Assembly: GCA_024305405.1 (NCBI GenBank)
Contig: JAKNDB010000087.1
Coordinates: 5,024,501-5,088,500, forward strand
Direction: 5' to 3'
Length of the DNA: 64,000 nt
From: Dirofilaria immitis
Lineage: Eukaryota; Nematoda; Chromadorea; Rhabditida; Onchocercidae
Shown here: in pieces, positions 1 through 13,780 of the stretch
Position numbering within the stretch: position 1 is the stretch's first letter
Layout: every line of letters begins with the position of its first letter
Translations under genes and position numbers: made by a program
Notes under the pieces: model-generated
Database searches by the model: none
What the model saw: the letters and a program-made list of their open reading frames with translations, nothing else
Told to the model about the DNA's origin: nothing

Positions 1-91
1 CCTTTACAGGCATTTTGTAACTGATAGATGTTTTTATTTATAGTTTTGTTTTGAATTTTTTTAATTGATTGTTTTATAATGATGCTTTCAG

Positions 92-3000
92 AACTCTTGC
101 AAACTGTAAATGTGCAGTCTGAATTACAAAGTTTGCATCATCCACATATCAATGGATTAGGTGGCCCAAAACATCAAGAAATAGTGAGTTTATTGCAAAC
201 TTAGTTCACTGAACTGCTGAGTTTTCAAAACATAAGCTTAAATTAATCATTAATCTTACTATAATTGATATGTTTACAGTTGCGGGAATTAATTGAAGAA
301 ACGCTAGAAAATTATGCACAAACTTTCTATCTCATATGCTCATCGTGGCAGATCGACTCAGCACCACCCTTCTTAGATGATTTATTTGCGCCGCTAAAAG
401 AATTACAACCGAATACACTTTTTAAAAATACCCACTTGTCGCTGTGGACTGCTGCTCTAATATTGATATCTCCACATAATCTTCATAATAGTTATTTTCC
501 GTTATTCGGTTTTATCCTTTTATACATTTTTGTTTAAATCTTTATTATGAAAATGTTTTTCTTTCTTCTTGTATGTTCACCATTTCGAAAAATAATGAAA
601 ACCAAACAAATTACAGTGCGATGTGCTCGAGATTTGTTGATGGAATTTCACAAGAAAGTGATTTTGGAAGATTGGCAGGATTCTTGTCTGCAAGCTTCAT
701 TGCAATTTGCAGTCGTAGTTTCTTACAATTGGCTCAGTGTTCATCAACTTGTTCAAGAAGGTTCGTTAATATCCAATTTTCATTTATGTGCTTGTTTAAT
801 TTAACTGTTTGAAAGTTCTGATTATTGATTTTTTCTGCATATTTTGGACTGAATCATCAAATATCCATTTCTGTTACCATCTTTTAATAGTTCTGGGTGG
901 TTTTGCTATCAAAGAAGATGATTTACTTGAAAAGGCAGTCGATGGATTAGCCTTCCAGTTCATACGAAAGTGTGTTATTACAATGCCAAAATTTAAAGAA
1001 AGCTTCATAGCTATTGCTACGGTTGATACATTGATCAAAAATTTTATTGCTCATCTCAGTAATCAGGTTAATACTTTATGAAAGATTGTGATTTTCTTGA
1101 TGATTGTACTTCTAAATTACATTTTAATTTCATAAATCCATCCACTGATTATTCATTGACAAATAGTGAAACCATGCAAGCGTTACCATAATTTGCATTC
1201 TCTCAATAATAGGAATTATTATAGGTTGTCCTGTTACAACATTCTGGTGAAATGGAATTGCAATATGTCGAAGAAATGTTGGAGCGTGGTCAGCTTCATA
1301 GACCTCGGCTTCATTTTGAAAATTTTATTCGTTGTATTGCGGATCTATACGATGGTGATTCAAAATATTTGGAGCAATTGTCTACGCAGTTTTGCTCTAG
1401 TGAGAGTGTGAGTTTCTGACATATCTGATATATTTGATTAAGTATTCTTAATCAGTTCAGTCACTTTGAACTTTTTGATTTATAGTTTGATCTATAGTAT
1501 GACGATAAAATTATTACTGTATCAAACACTGAAATATTAGTTTTTTTTTTTAGCTTTTAAAATTCATTTTATGAAGGAGAATATTTGTAGAATTACATTA
1601 GGCTTAATTTTACAAAAATATTTTATTTAATGTCATGATTCTTATTTTCCATTTTTTTAAGCAACAAAATGTATTCGCAAAGTTAGTAGAGCATTTTAAT
1701 TATTAGAGCATTTTAAAATATTTGTTCTTTTCCGTATTAATTTGATCATGTTATTTTCTAGGAAGGATTGGTAAACTTTCTAAGAAATTGTCGACAACTT
1801 ATTTCACCAGTACTGCAAGTTGCTTTTCTCGACATGCTTAAGAATATTTGCAAATGTCAGGAATCAGCATACTTCATATTTGGACTGCTTTCTCCAACAA
1901 AACTTGGTAATGTCATTTTTGAAATGCTGAAAACTCTAATTTATTATGATTGAAGTTTCACTAAAAATATTTATATTTTCATGAAAAATCAATCTTTTGA
2001 TTTTATTATTATTTATTTTTGTTACAGCTGAAAGTGCACTCTGTTGGGATCATTTCTGGACTGCAATGCATGACTATCTTGGACTTTTTAAACATAAGAA
2101 GACTCAGACATCGAACATAATACATGCAGCACCATCAGAACAACACGATACTTTTCAACAAATTCCACATGCTGAGTTAGCTGGCCTTGTGGCATGGGTT
2201 CAGCTTACAGAAATCATTGCTAAAAACGTAAAATTTGATGAGTCATCAAAGTTTATTTTTAGCTGTAAATTTGCCATAGTTTTTGAAAAAATAATTCATG
2301 AATGCCGACTTCTTATTTTAGTTGACTTAAAATATATCAGGCAAAAATTATTTTTCTTAGTTCCTTGGTCTATTCTGTGGAAAAAATTATCCGCAGTAAT
2401 ACCATTCAGGATAAAACTGCCCGTCGCCAATTCACGGATAATAGTTCATGGTTGTGCATAGAAACAGCAGTAAATCTTGTGACTTCTGCGATTCCTCTTG
2501 TTTTAAAGGGAGCACTGTTTCGTTTTTTGGCTTCCATTGCAATAGACGAACACGGTGCTCTAAAGATTTGGGCAACATTAATATCACTTTCTGTTTTGAG
2601 TAAAACGAGTTCTGGGAAACTTGTAGGTATACAGGTATATTTTTAAAAAACTTATTCTTTAAATGTTATCCAAGATTTCCAATCTTAAGGTACTGTTTTG
2701 ATTATATAGGCTTTCATGTTATGCTGATATATGAATATTTGAAATCTGGTCATTTATGTTGAAGGATGAATTAGAAACGCGAGAATGTGCATTCAAATGC
2801 TACGATTCATCTGTTGGTTTCTTGCATCTTATAAAAACTCTGTTTTTGCATGCAAAAATATCGATAAAAGATGTTTGCTTCAATATCTTCAATTTATCGT
2901 CAAATCCATTATTTGCCAATTTGCGGATCGCTCATATGAAAGCGTTACACAAATGGTTTGTTTTTCTTTGCATAAAGTATGCATGATGTTCTTTTTCTCT

Positions 3001-6000
3001 GTTAAATTTCCTTAAAATAAATCTAGTAAGTTAGGCACAGATTTTATATTCTACTGTAATAGTCAAAAATATCTTAATGCTTCTAGTTATCGTAACTTTT
3101 ATTTTTAGTGGCATTTGTGCTCTGAATCATGTGATGCTCTGTACAATTTTCTTCATCGCTATGTAATTACAGCGGAATCAGTTATGAATATGGAACCGCA
3201 AATTATTATCCTTTCACAAATTTTAAATGATTCTCCTGTATTTCGATCGGTTAGATTGCTTTATTTTTCAGGATTACCATTTGTAAATTTGATCTTTACA
3301 GCAGTTTTTCCGGCAAAATTAGCTCTATTGAAAGTCATGATACTTCCATTTTTTTACTCATGGAATTGCAGTGAACAACATATTTGAATATGCCATATTT
3401 TCGGAATATAACATTCATATATCAAATCATATTATGGGCATAATCTTTACTGAAATTGTAAAATTTTTTATATTGTATAATTTTTCAGCTGGGTGCAGTA
3501 TTACGTGATGGAGCGGAACGTCTGCAAGATTTCTCTCCTCGTTCGGCGGATCATGAAGCAGCTACGTTATCAGTATTGCGTTTCTTGGATGTTTGTGTAT
3601 CGTTACATGCACCCTTAATGGATGCTATTCGTACCACTAATTCCAGTATAATAATTGCATCATTGGATTCACTTTTTTATCATCAATAGAAAGAAATGGA
3701 ACAGCATATATTGCAATTATTGCCTCATATTTAACACAGGTTTGCACTTCTCATACATTTTTTCTATTTTTCCAATTTTCTAGAATTCACTGTAGGCGTC
3801 ACGTTATGGCAGTATTTATTATGCAGCGAAATGAGGGTTTCTTCTGCAACGATTTAAAGGTGTTCTTTATCAGTCCACATTTTTAATCCATAAGAAACAA
3901 AACGAATGAGTACTTTCAGACCTTTAATATGAAGATATAACGTAGATTATAAGGCGAGTGTTGATGTTTTGTTTCCGTTCATGGATTTTTCATTTTTTTA
4001 CGTAAATTTCTGAACCTGTTCAAAGAAGTTCCAGTTATTTATAGATACGAATATATTTTTACTGTACTAATATATTATAGAATGCTTTAATGAAGTAGCA
4101 GGAGTATCTTTTTCTATTTTATATTAATTTAAAATTACTTTATTGCACGAATTATCGCGTTTAGTTTCACTAATTTCAGTCCGAGCTCATTTTAAAGCAT
4201 GTGTATCATGTAGTATCAATTCTGCGAGAACTTTGCTACTGTCAATCTTCCATACAATGCCGTCTTGTACAAGCTCTTTCTCCACTTGCTTTAGAATTAA
4301 TTGAGAGTTTTGCACGATTGACTTCTGTGAAAATGACGGTGATTGAGGCCTCGGTGCTGGATTCGCCTGTTTATCATGGTTTGATTTCATACGACTTGTA
4401 ACTTAAAATTTACTTCCTTTGTTCAATAATTCACGAGCACAAAAATGTCATTGTATTGATGAATTTGTTCTTTAACTAATCCTTTTAGGAATTGATGAAT
4501 TATCGATGGCAAGAATACGTGGTGAAACAGTACGCTTATTTATTGAAATGTGTTCAGCTAGTATTGAGAATGACGGCACTACCAATCTGGCCTACCTTTT
4601 TGTGGTTTCAGAATGCCTGATTTGGTAAATTTCGTCATCGAGCCTCCAGGCAAGTTATGGTTTTATAAATATTCCATAACTAATGTCTGTAAGTTCTCCA
4701 TAAAAACTGAAAATGTAAGTTAGATGGAAATTTAAATATGTATATGTTTTCTGCACAAAAACTTCAAGTTTTACAGGCAGATATAGAATAATGCATAACT
4801 TTTTTTAAAGCATAAATCTTGTTCATAATGCCGGGAATGCTGAAATAATGAACGAATTATTGTCTTATTGTTATTATTAAAGAGAAAAAAATCATTACAA
4901 AATTCCGACAGAATTTCAACAATCTAAAAAATATTTTTCAAAAAATTCACGAAACGATCATAGTCGAGATTAGATAATAATTCCTGCAAGTCAGATCATG
5001 ATAGTGATATAATGATCGCTTATTTCTCTGCAGAATATCACTAGAGAATAGACAACGTTCCTCCTTTCTTCCCCATTATCAACGAAATCAGATAAGTCCC
5101 TCAGTAATTAGATTATTAAGATCATCATTTCTAAGGAATATTAGTTTTCATTTTTCTGCAATACCTGACATATTCGTTAATGTATGATAAGCTAACGAAT
5201 TAAAAAATTTAGGATTGAATGGTACCGCAATGACTTGTTTGCATAATCTGGTTGATTTACTATTAGAAATGACAACTTCTGAAGCGCCATTTTCACTGCC
5301 ATTTGCTGCTCTTTTGAACCAACACTTCGACTCATAGTAAACTCTTTATGCTATTTTACTTTGGCAGATGTTGAAATAAATGAGGTTTTTTCGATTGTGA
5401 GAAACTTTAATTTAATTCTCTTTCGTGTATTTAATTTTCAGTGATGTGCTCAGGTTTTAGATCTTATCAGAATTCTGCTAACTTCCAATAGTTTTAAATA
5501 AAATTTTTTCATCTTTTTCCTTTGCTTATTTTAACATTCTTTAATGAATAGGATATTTATGAAGCAATTATATTTAAAACATTCTATTGCAGTTGCGGCT
5601 CATATCAATAAACTCAGATTGTTCAGCTGTTATCCTTAGGTTTTTTCGCTCAAATTATGATCTTATTTATCGCTTAGCATCTTCTTCATTGCTTTTGAAT
5701 ACTAAACCGAATAGTGAAGGAGAGGAAGATTTGGTATTAAAGAATTTAAAAATCGCTATTCAAGGACTTGTGCTACATTTAAGTGCTGTTGAATTATCTT
5801 CTCTCTTACAAAATCATCAGTACAAGTTTGTTTTGGTTTCTATTGCCAGACAGTTCCAAGGATTTTTAAATCTTGCATGGCGTAGTTAGTTTGGGTTTCT
5901 TGCTAGTTGGATGTTCAGATAATTAATGAAATACGGCTGTTTTAAAAACTTAACAAATCCTACGTCCTTTTTGATATGTTAAGTCTGATGAAACAAATAG

Positions 6001-9000
6001 TATCAGATTGTTAACTCCAATATAACTAAGGATAGATCTTCTTAGTGTGCAGGTGAATTTGGTGAAGATATGAAAATTGAAACTTGTATGATTTTCATGT
6101 AGTTAATGAGCCGAAAAATTGGAATTGATTTTGTTCTAGTCAGTCGGAGCGCTATTTTCATTTGATGCTGTCGCAGAGAGATGAGATAATGGAAGAACAA
6201 AACTCAACAGTCGAGTCCGAGTTGGATCAGATTGATCTTAGCTACATTCCAAATAAACAAAAGGATGAAGGAGGTCGGATGTGGCAGTTTATAAATTTCA
6301 CTTAGAGTAACTTGATAACTTGAATCGTTCATTTTTATTCCAAATATACGATGACAAATTGCGCTGTATCTTATTTGGAAGCACATTCCGTTTTTCGAAT
6401 TTTTTGAAGTCTTTCTAAATTCAGTGAAGAACAAGGCAATTGGTCTATTCTCCAAAGGAGATTTTTAGAAAGTAATTGAACCTATTATTTTTCAGAATGG
6501 CCATTTCTATGGAAATTATTAAGGACAAAAGCTAATTTTAATGAAGTGGAGATTCCGGCAATGGAATTGCTTGATACAAAAAATTGCAACATGCGAGTCA
6601 TTTTTGTATAATTTTTTATGATATGAAAATTAGTTTAAAATTGATCTTATCATAATAAGGCAGAGAAAGGGAAAAAATCAGTTTCACAGCAGTGAATGAT
6701 TTTCAAAGAATTTTGCATACAGGTTTTAATGAAATGAAATGTAGTATTATCTTAGAAAATGTAGCGTATAATTTCCAGATCCTACCGTTATGTTTGCGTC
6801 CGACATTTGCAAATGTTCAGCAATGTGATATTGAGCATTTAAACTGGCTACTTTGTAGAGAATTTAATATGGTTGTTAGTGAAATGCAGCCCAAATTTCG
6901 TTTGGGGATATCACAGGTATTTAGCAGTATATATCCTTCGTTATTTTAGATCAAAAGAAATTGATATAAATATAGATGATTCCATTAAAAAGAGTCTGTA
7001 TTTTACTTTTAAAAAGTTTCATTTCCACTGCTTCTTTATTTATAGGATGCGAAGAAGTTGCTTCAATATTGCGCAACTTATAATTTTATGAAAAATGTGG
7101 AGGCATCACTGCGACAACTTCTTTCTGGTTGGCTGTCCTTTGTAAATGTTTTGGCTATACTCTCTCCAGTTCCATTTCTTGCTCTCGGTAAGTTCTTCAT
7201 TTATAATTTAGGCTGTTTTGATTGAAGTTAGAATTTATTTTTCAGCACCTAATTTTATTTTATATGTCAGGAGACAGTCAGCTACAATTTTTACATAAAT
7301 TATTTTCAGATGTCCAGTACCAATATCTCTCAGATGCTTTATATCTTTTACTAAACTATGCTTCGGATACATACATGGATGGGAAACTTTCTTCGACAGT
7401 TTCACATTGTCTTCTGAGGTTGACATGCATATTTTGATTATCATTCGTATTTTGAGCGTAGAAGTCTTATGAAATCCACAGTTAATCATATGTTTTTGTA
7501 AAATAGTTTGCAAAATTTTCTTCAGGTTGACAGCTTCGATCTGTGCATTGCTGAAAAGTTCGAAGGAGGAAATTGCTGCGTTTAGAACTGCTATTACTGA
7601 TGTTGCTGACGTCTTAATCCGATTTCTTATACGACCAGGTTTATTAATATTTTATGCTTTGCTCATATACGAATTTTTTATTTGTTGTTTTTGTGCATGA
7701 GGTTCTTTTTATCTATAGTTTTAGCTATGCTTGACTATATAATTACAGATGAAAAAAGAATTTTAAAATTTAAAAAATTTTCCAGGTAAAAGATCCTTGC
7801 AAACGAAACTGGATTTGTATGCGTGCATTTCACTTATCTTAAACTATTCGACTGAAACACTTGTTTCGGAAAATGTAGAGCATCAAGAGAATGCTTCTTA
7901 TTCTGATGATGATTTTCTATGTAGTTTTACAGCTTTTAACTTTACGGAACAAGATCTTTTGCGAGCTGCATTCACAAAATATGGACATGAATTAATTACG
8001 CTATTATCCAAAGATATTTGTGACTCACCACCAGGACTCAGAGTAAGTAGTCGGCGTCTTCTAATTGAATCTTCCAATTCTTCACTGCATTGAAATATTG
8101 GATTTGCATTATTTATATATTCTTTGTTATAGCAAAAAAAAATTCTCTCATTGAATTATTGATAATTAAGTTAATTCTATTGAAATTAGTTTCCCAAATA
8201 ACATGTCAATTATTCTGCTTGCTTAACTGTACGAGCTTTTTCGGTTTTTTTACTTTTCACACAGATGCATGTAATTATTGGACTAGTTTAATTCTTGTAT
8301 GATAAGGGGAATTATGACTTAATGTTTTTTGAGCAATAATGAGATTCTAATTTTTCTTTTTCCTTATTTTACTTTTTTTTGATTTGTGTAAAGCATACTT
8401 CTGAACCATATATTCGAACATTTGATGAACGTATTCTGTGTTACTCTTTTCTCTTTCTGTGTCCATACTGATATATGCATTCTCATTTTGCATTATTTTC
8501 AGTAGAGGATATCTGTCCCTAAATAGTTATAGTGTCATTTAAAGAAATGACGAAATACTTTTTAGAGTATAAGGGTAAATGAGACTGATGACTGAAAAAA
8601 ACCAGAAATTCACTGCTTGCTTCAGATCGCATAAAAATAAAGTAATCTCGAAGTAAAATAATGATTTAATCAGCTGTGATATAAAATTTTAATTGTTTGC
8701 ACTATTAGAACTTCCAGTTTCGTAGGCTATTCGGATATTGCTTTTATTGCCATTGATACATGCATTGGACTCGGCAGCAATAAATATTGCTATAATATCG
8801 TTTTGGATAATCTTGATTACTTTTATTTATTTATAGTGTTGATATAGTCTAATATTATAGATCTCCTTATCCTTTCGAGATTAATTCTTGATGCAATTAA
8901 ATTGCCTTATTGTGCGTGAGTTTCGTGTAAAGAAATTGATAGTGAATGATAGGACGGTAAGCCAATAAGTAGTCGACAAATACAAGAAACGAAAAAATGT

Positions 9001-12000
9001 TTTCTACAAATTTGATGATGTGATTGCTTCAATTTTCCTTCAGTTTTTTTGCATCAACTCCCTTTTTCTTTTGGTGAATGTTCCATAATGAAAAAGTTAA
9101 TTTTCTTACACAAGCCTTGGCATGTGAAAAGTTGCATACTGTTGATACTTTATTTTACTGATTTGAAACACTTGTTCAAACACTGTTGTTCTTGTGCGTA
9201 ATCTTGAAAAGCGTATAATATAATCCCATTCCTTTTTGATAGGGAAATGTAGGAAAATTTTAATGTTCTTGGAAACAACTTTCTTGATAAATTTCAGTAC
9301 ATTAATGTTATGGAGGTTGCTATTAATTTTTTTCTTATTGGTTAATGTTGCTTAGTTCAAATTTTTAGTTCTTGTATTTGAGAATTTAATTCATACTTCA
9401 CTCATTCATATTTTGTTTCTTCATCTTACTCATAGAATAATGAAGAATATTTTGAATCTTTTACAGCTATAGGAAAATCATTATTGATCTATCTACCGAT
9501 CTCACAGGCAATGTGCTATATCTTTTACATTTTTAATGATTTATAAACTAATAACGCAAGACTTCGGAATTCGATTGTGAAACAGCAGCATTAGAATAAC
9601 GTAATTCTTATTCATTTTCTGAAGTTCTGCACTGCTAAGCATTTTAAATGCTAAGGACAAAAAACCTCGAAATTACCTCTAGAAATTAGCAGATTGCATT
9701 TTATGTAATAGATGTAAGATTTTATGTAATAGATATTTGTAATTAAAAAGATGACGCGCTGCGTTTACACCGTGTATCCTTTCAGCAAGTTTTTCCTCTA
9801 CTGATCGCAATGTATTAGAAGTAAACTGCAAAAGTCTTCTCTATTGTAATTAATTTCCTATGGACTCATATGCATTAATTTCAAGTTTTGCTTGTATTTG
9901 TTTTTTTTTTTCTGAAATAATTCTATTCCATAGGATATTTCTGTCTTTCACTTTATAAGATATTTTTAGAAATTTATAAGGATCTTCAAAGTTTAATTAA
10001 ATACTTTTATGCTAAATTATGCAAAAACAGAACGGTAGCAGTTTTTGCTTTATAATAGATTCCATATTTATACATACATATTAATTCAGTGTTTTCTTAA
10101 CTGATTAACATTGAAAATTCCGAAAATAATGAATATCCCAGCAGTAAATAACAGAAAAAAATGATGTAGTTGATAAGGAAAACAGTGGCTAATATAATAA
10201 GTTTATGATAAAATTGTTTGAATACCTTAACGACTTTTAATGTTGTTTCGTTTGATACATACATATTGAAAATTTAAAGAGAATGTATGTCTTATCCAGT
10301 ACTATCAAGCAGTAATTAATTTTAAAACAGTAGAATCCGAATACCAACAATTTCAAGTATTTTACTGAAATGCTGTGTTTCAACATGTTTGTTTTATGAA
10401 GTACATATAATTATTCAAGATTCATTTTCCTGAAATTTGTGAAATATAATGTGAATTGATTGAAACAACAAATTTCCCTAATTTATCTTTTTAGCTAAAG
10501 TGGAACTGAAACTGCCGCGACCGATATACGATCGTTGAACCGTCTGCTTAAGAAAAGAAAATTAAAAATTGAAATAATGAGAAAATTAAATTGGTTATGG
10601 TTGAAAAATTGGTTTTGAAAAAGTAAATTGTTATGAAAAATTTAGGTTTTTCCGAAATAATATGGAAAAATTACACCTATTTGATAAGTATCGAGACTTG
10701 ATGCAGTGAACATTGACAAATAAATGAGATGCTTAGCATTGCCAAACCCAAATCGGGAATTATGGGGATAAGTCTCCCAGAACTTGGAAAAAAACTTTAA
10801 AAAATTTAATGAAATGATGGATAGAAAATCTCTCTTGAGACTGTTTTTTTTTCAACATTATATAATGCTGTTTACTATTACCGATATTCGTTTTTGAGCT
10901 TTAATTTCTTCAGTCTTTAAATAGACAAGAATAGCTAGGCGTTTTATTTAGAAAAGCGAAAGGACTTTTGTTACTTCTTGTATCTGAATTTCGAATCTTA
11001 TTTAATTCATTGCTTCTTGCAAGTTCTGCTCATTTGTCAATCTATTCAGTTAGATGCTAAACTTTTTATCTGTGAATACCGGAGTTGGGCGAAGTGCTAT
11101 TGCTTTCTCTAAACGGTTGTCATGACTAGTAGTACTTGTATTGCTAATATAAGTTCTCAAAACGCTGAAATTTTATTAACCTATAAGATCTTTACAGTTT
11201 ATACCTTTTTTTCTGTATATTTTTTTCTTCATTTTCCTTTCTCATGGATATTCAAGTCAATTTCCGAAATTTTAGTTTGTCTCATTGTTTTGTCTTACAC
11301 AAATATTACGTGAAGATGCGCTGGGATCTCAATCACTGGTATTTGAATTCCTTCGTACTGGCATGTTACGATATATTTTGGAGTCAGTGGCAAATGTTAA
11401 TATAAGTGGATCCGAAACTAATGATGTCCGTTCCTTGGAACACTGTAATGTTGTATTGGTAGGTTTAGCATAATTTTTCAAAATTATCGATCGAACTCAG
11501 TACATTTTTATTCTTGACTTAAATAAATTTCTCTTCTTTCTATTTTACAGAACCAGACAAAGGTGCAGGATTTTTATACAGAAAATAAAGTAAAATAGTT
11601 TGCATATTTTTATGAACCTTTAAATTTTGTAAACTGCTTTAGACTTTATTCATTCGACTCGGACTCACTAGTTGTGGTTGGAATGGTCTCTATAATGTCA
11701 ACGCTTTGCAAATATTAACAAATATTCCTCTATGGTCAAATCCACCGAAACATTTATTTGTTGCATCCAATTTTGACTTGAAGTAAGTTTTTATGCATAG
11801 TTGTTAGTTATGTAAATTTGTTGTCTCTCTATTCTACGATATATATTTTCAAATGTATTTATCTATTAAATTGATAGCTTATATAAACTGAATTATTTTA
11901 CTCTAAAAAGGCTAAGCAAATAATTACTGAGTGGAATTGTAGGATTCGCAACGTTCCTTCAATGTACATGAATTATATTGCAAACGTAGTTTATCTTTCT

Positions 12001-12799
12001 ATTGCATTATGTTCAAATCCTCACTGGAAAAAGATCTCAATTCAGGTAAATATTTATCTCTGAAATTTTGTATTTAGGTTCAGTTAAGGAAGAAGAAAAT
12101 TAAACATTACCGAACTTCTTGGGTTTAAGTAGGTGAAATATTCTAACTGAATTGAAATAGTGAATCGTGCAAATTGCAAGCTATGTGAACTCTAAATGCT
12201 ATGACATACTGTATTTTATCATCTCCTATTTCTGTAGATTCTTGGATTGTTATCATGCAGTGCTGACGTGTTGAATCATTTGATACGAACTAATAGACAA
12301 TATTCATTTCTTGTAAAATGTGGCATGCTTATTGCTCATATCCATCATTTTGGTATGCCTTATTTTATGTTTTTGAATTTTTGGAAAACTTAGTAATAAT
12401 GGAAATGAAAAAATTTTTTTCAGCTCGAAATCTACTCTTGAAGCTTAGTAAGGCTTCTCCTTAAGAGAACACTTTTGCTTATTTTTAAAAGCTTGAATTA
12501 TTCCCAATTTATCGGTATAATTGAAATATCATAAAATAAAGGATTTGTTATATAATTTTCGAAATTATAAAGTACCGATTTTTCGATTTTTATCTTTTTT
12601 ACACATGAACATTTTTCAGTTATTTAAATATGAGTATTTTCCAGATATCTCAGCTCAATCGTTCATTGAGAAATCAAGTTGTTTAAATGCTTTAAGAAAG
12701 TTGTTTGGTAAGATGTTATTGTCTTCTTCAACGCCTTTGAAAACCTCTTTCAGTACTCCACGACATCTCTTCAATAATTCCAATTCCATTATTAATTGA
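92..12799 (+). CDS. NUP205: Nuclear pore scaffold protein NUP205 (C. elegans npp-3 type)
   Basis: About 20 exons encode a large alpha-helical inner-ring nucleoporin that forms the pore scaffold. Family resemblance is visible along the length: CWDHFW followed by AGLVAWVQL (2055-2230) matches the SWEHFF..DGLIAFLQL region of human NUP205; IPLVLKGALFRFLAS (2491-2535) matches its IPPVLKAELLKTLAA; TAMTCLHNLVDLLLE (5225-5270) and CDIEHLNWLL (6825-6855) match later blocks. Late exons at 11303, 11646, 11944, 12240 and about 12646 carry the carboxyl end, with a stop at 12799. The first visible exon opens behind a TTTCAG at 91; an ATG at 79/82 could be the start, or the gene may begin left of the window. 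The C-terminus looks shorter than in vertebrates. Frame is lost at four A/T runs (about 2854-2869, 3673-3678, 4597-4601, 5312-5315), each repaired by one extra base. NUP188 is a less likely paralogue. Confidence 0.85.
8046..11302 (+). other. 3.2-kb intron of NUP205
   Basis: The longest intron of this gene. It is AT-rich, dense in stops on both strands, and I see no protein-like stretch, tRNA or long repeat in it. The exon before it ends in DSPPGLR (about 8042) and the exon after it begins near the REDALGSQ stretch (about 11309). Confidence 0.6.
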
Positions 12800-13685
12800 T
12801 TTTACAAACATGTTTTTGTTGATGTTGTTTTATTTAAAAAATTGAAGCGCAAAATGTTATTAGGACGCTTTTTGGTGATGATAATTTTCTACAAAATGTA
12901 ACACCATGACAAAACATTCTTCAGTAATTATCAGAATGCTTAGCAATTCAGAGCAGTTTGAACAAGTTGCTTTGTTGCGAAATTTGTTGATTTGATTTGA
13001 TTGATTTGTAAAGAATTGTGTTTGGTGAAAGAATAGAGAATTTCCTGTTCGATTATTTAGATTTTATAGCAGAGAAGTTTCTAATTGATTAAACTGAATC
13101 GTTGATTTGAATTATCGCTATCTATTGTAGCGGTGATGAGTTGTCAGTTTGACTGTTGGTTGCATCATTGATTTTTTTTGTTGTGACTTATCGAGACAAT
13201 GTAGAAAATTTGATGAGTACAATAAGGCAATACATTCGGTTTCGAAATTCGACTTATTTAACAATTTAGACATCAAAGATTACAGCTAATAAATCAAATC
13301 TTTGTCATAAACATGACGATCGTACCAAAAATTTATGGTGCTGATTCACAAATTTTAAAATAATAGTAAATGAATTGCAATTTTATGAACATAAGCAATC
13401 ATTCACATCAGTTCTATTACCATAATCATTTAACCTTTTATTTCTAAAAGTTTTATCGTAAATATGAGAATGAATCCTTAAACTGTTAATTTAAGATCAT
13501 AATATTTATTAAAGAATAAATTTTATGAATATGTGATTATATTGGGAATAAATTTATACATTTCATATTAAAAATTTCATTTTGGATTTCCGACACGTTC
13601 TTCTAAGCTGAAAAAGTTCAAATCATAAAATTTTCGAGGAACTATCGAAATCTGAGAATAGTTGTGAAATTACTAGAAATTTAAA

Positions 13686-13780
13686 TTATCCATTTCTCTA
13701 TGTTTTTCATATATTTTTCAACTTTTTATATTGGAAATGATTAAATTACTTATAAGTTAAAGACATAGAGAAATGGATAA
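13686..13780. repeat. 18-bp perfect inverted repeat with 59-nt spacer
   Basis: TTATCCATTTCTCTATGT at 13686-13703 is matched by its exact reverse complement at 13763-13780. The spacer is AT-rich and does not extend the stem much. It could be a small foldback element remnant or a transcribed hairpin. Confidence 0.85.
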
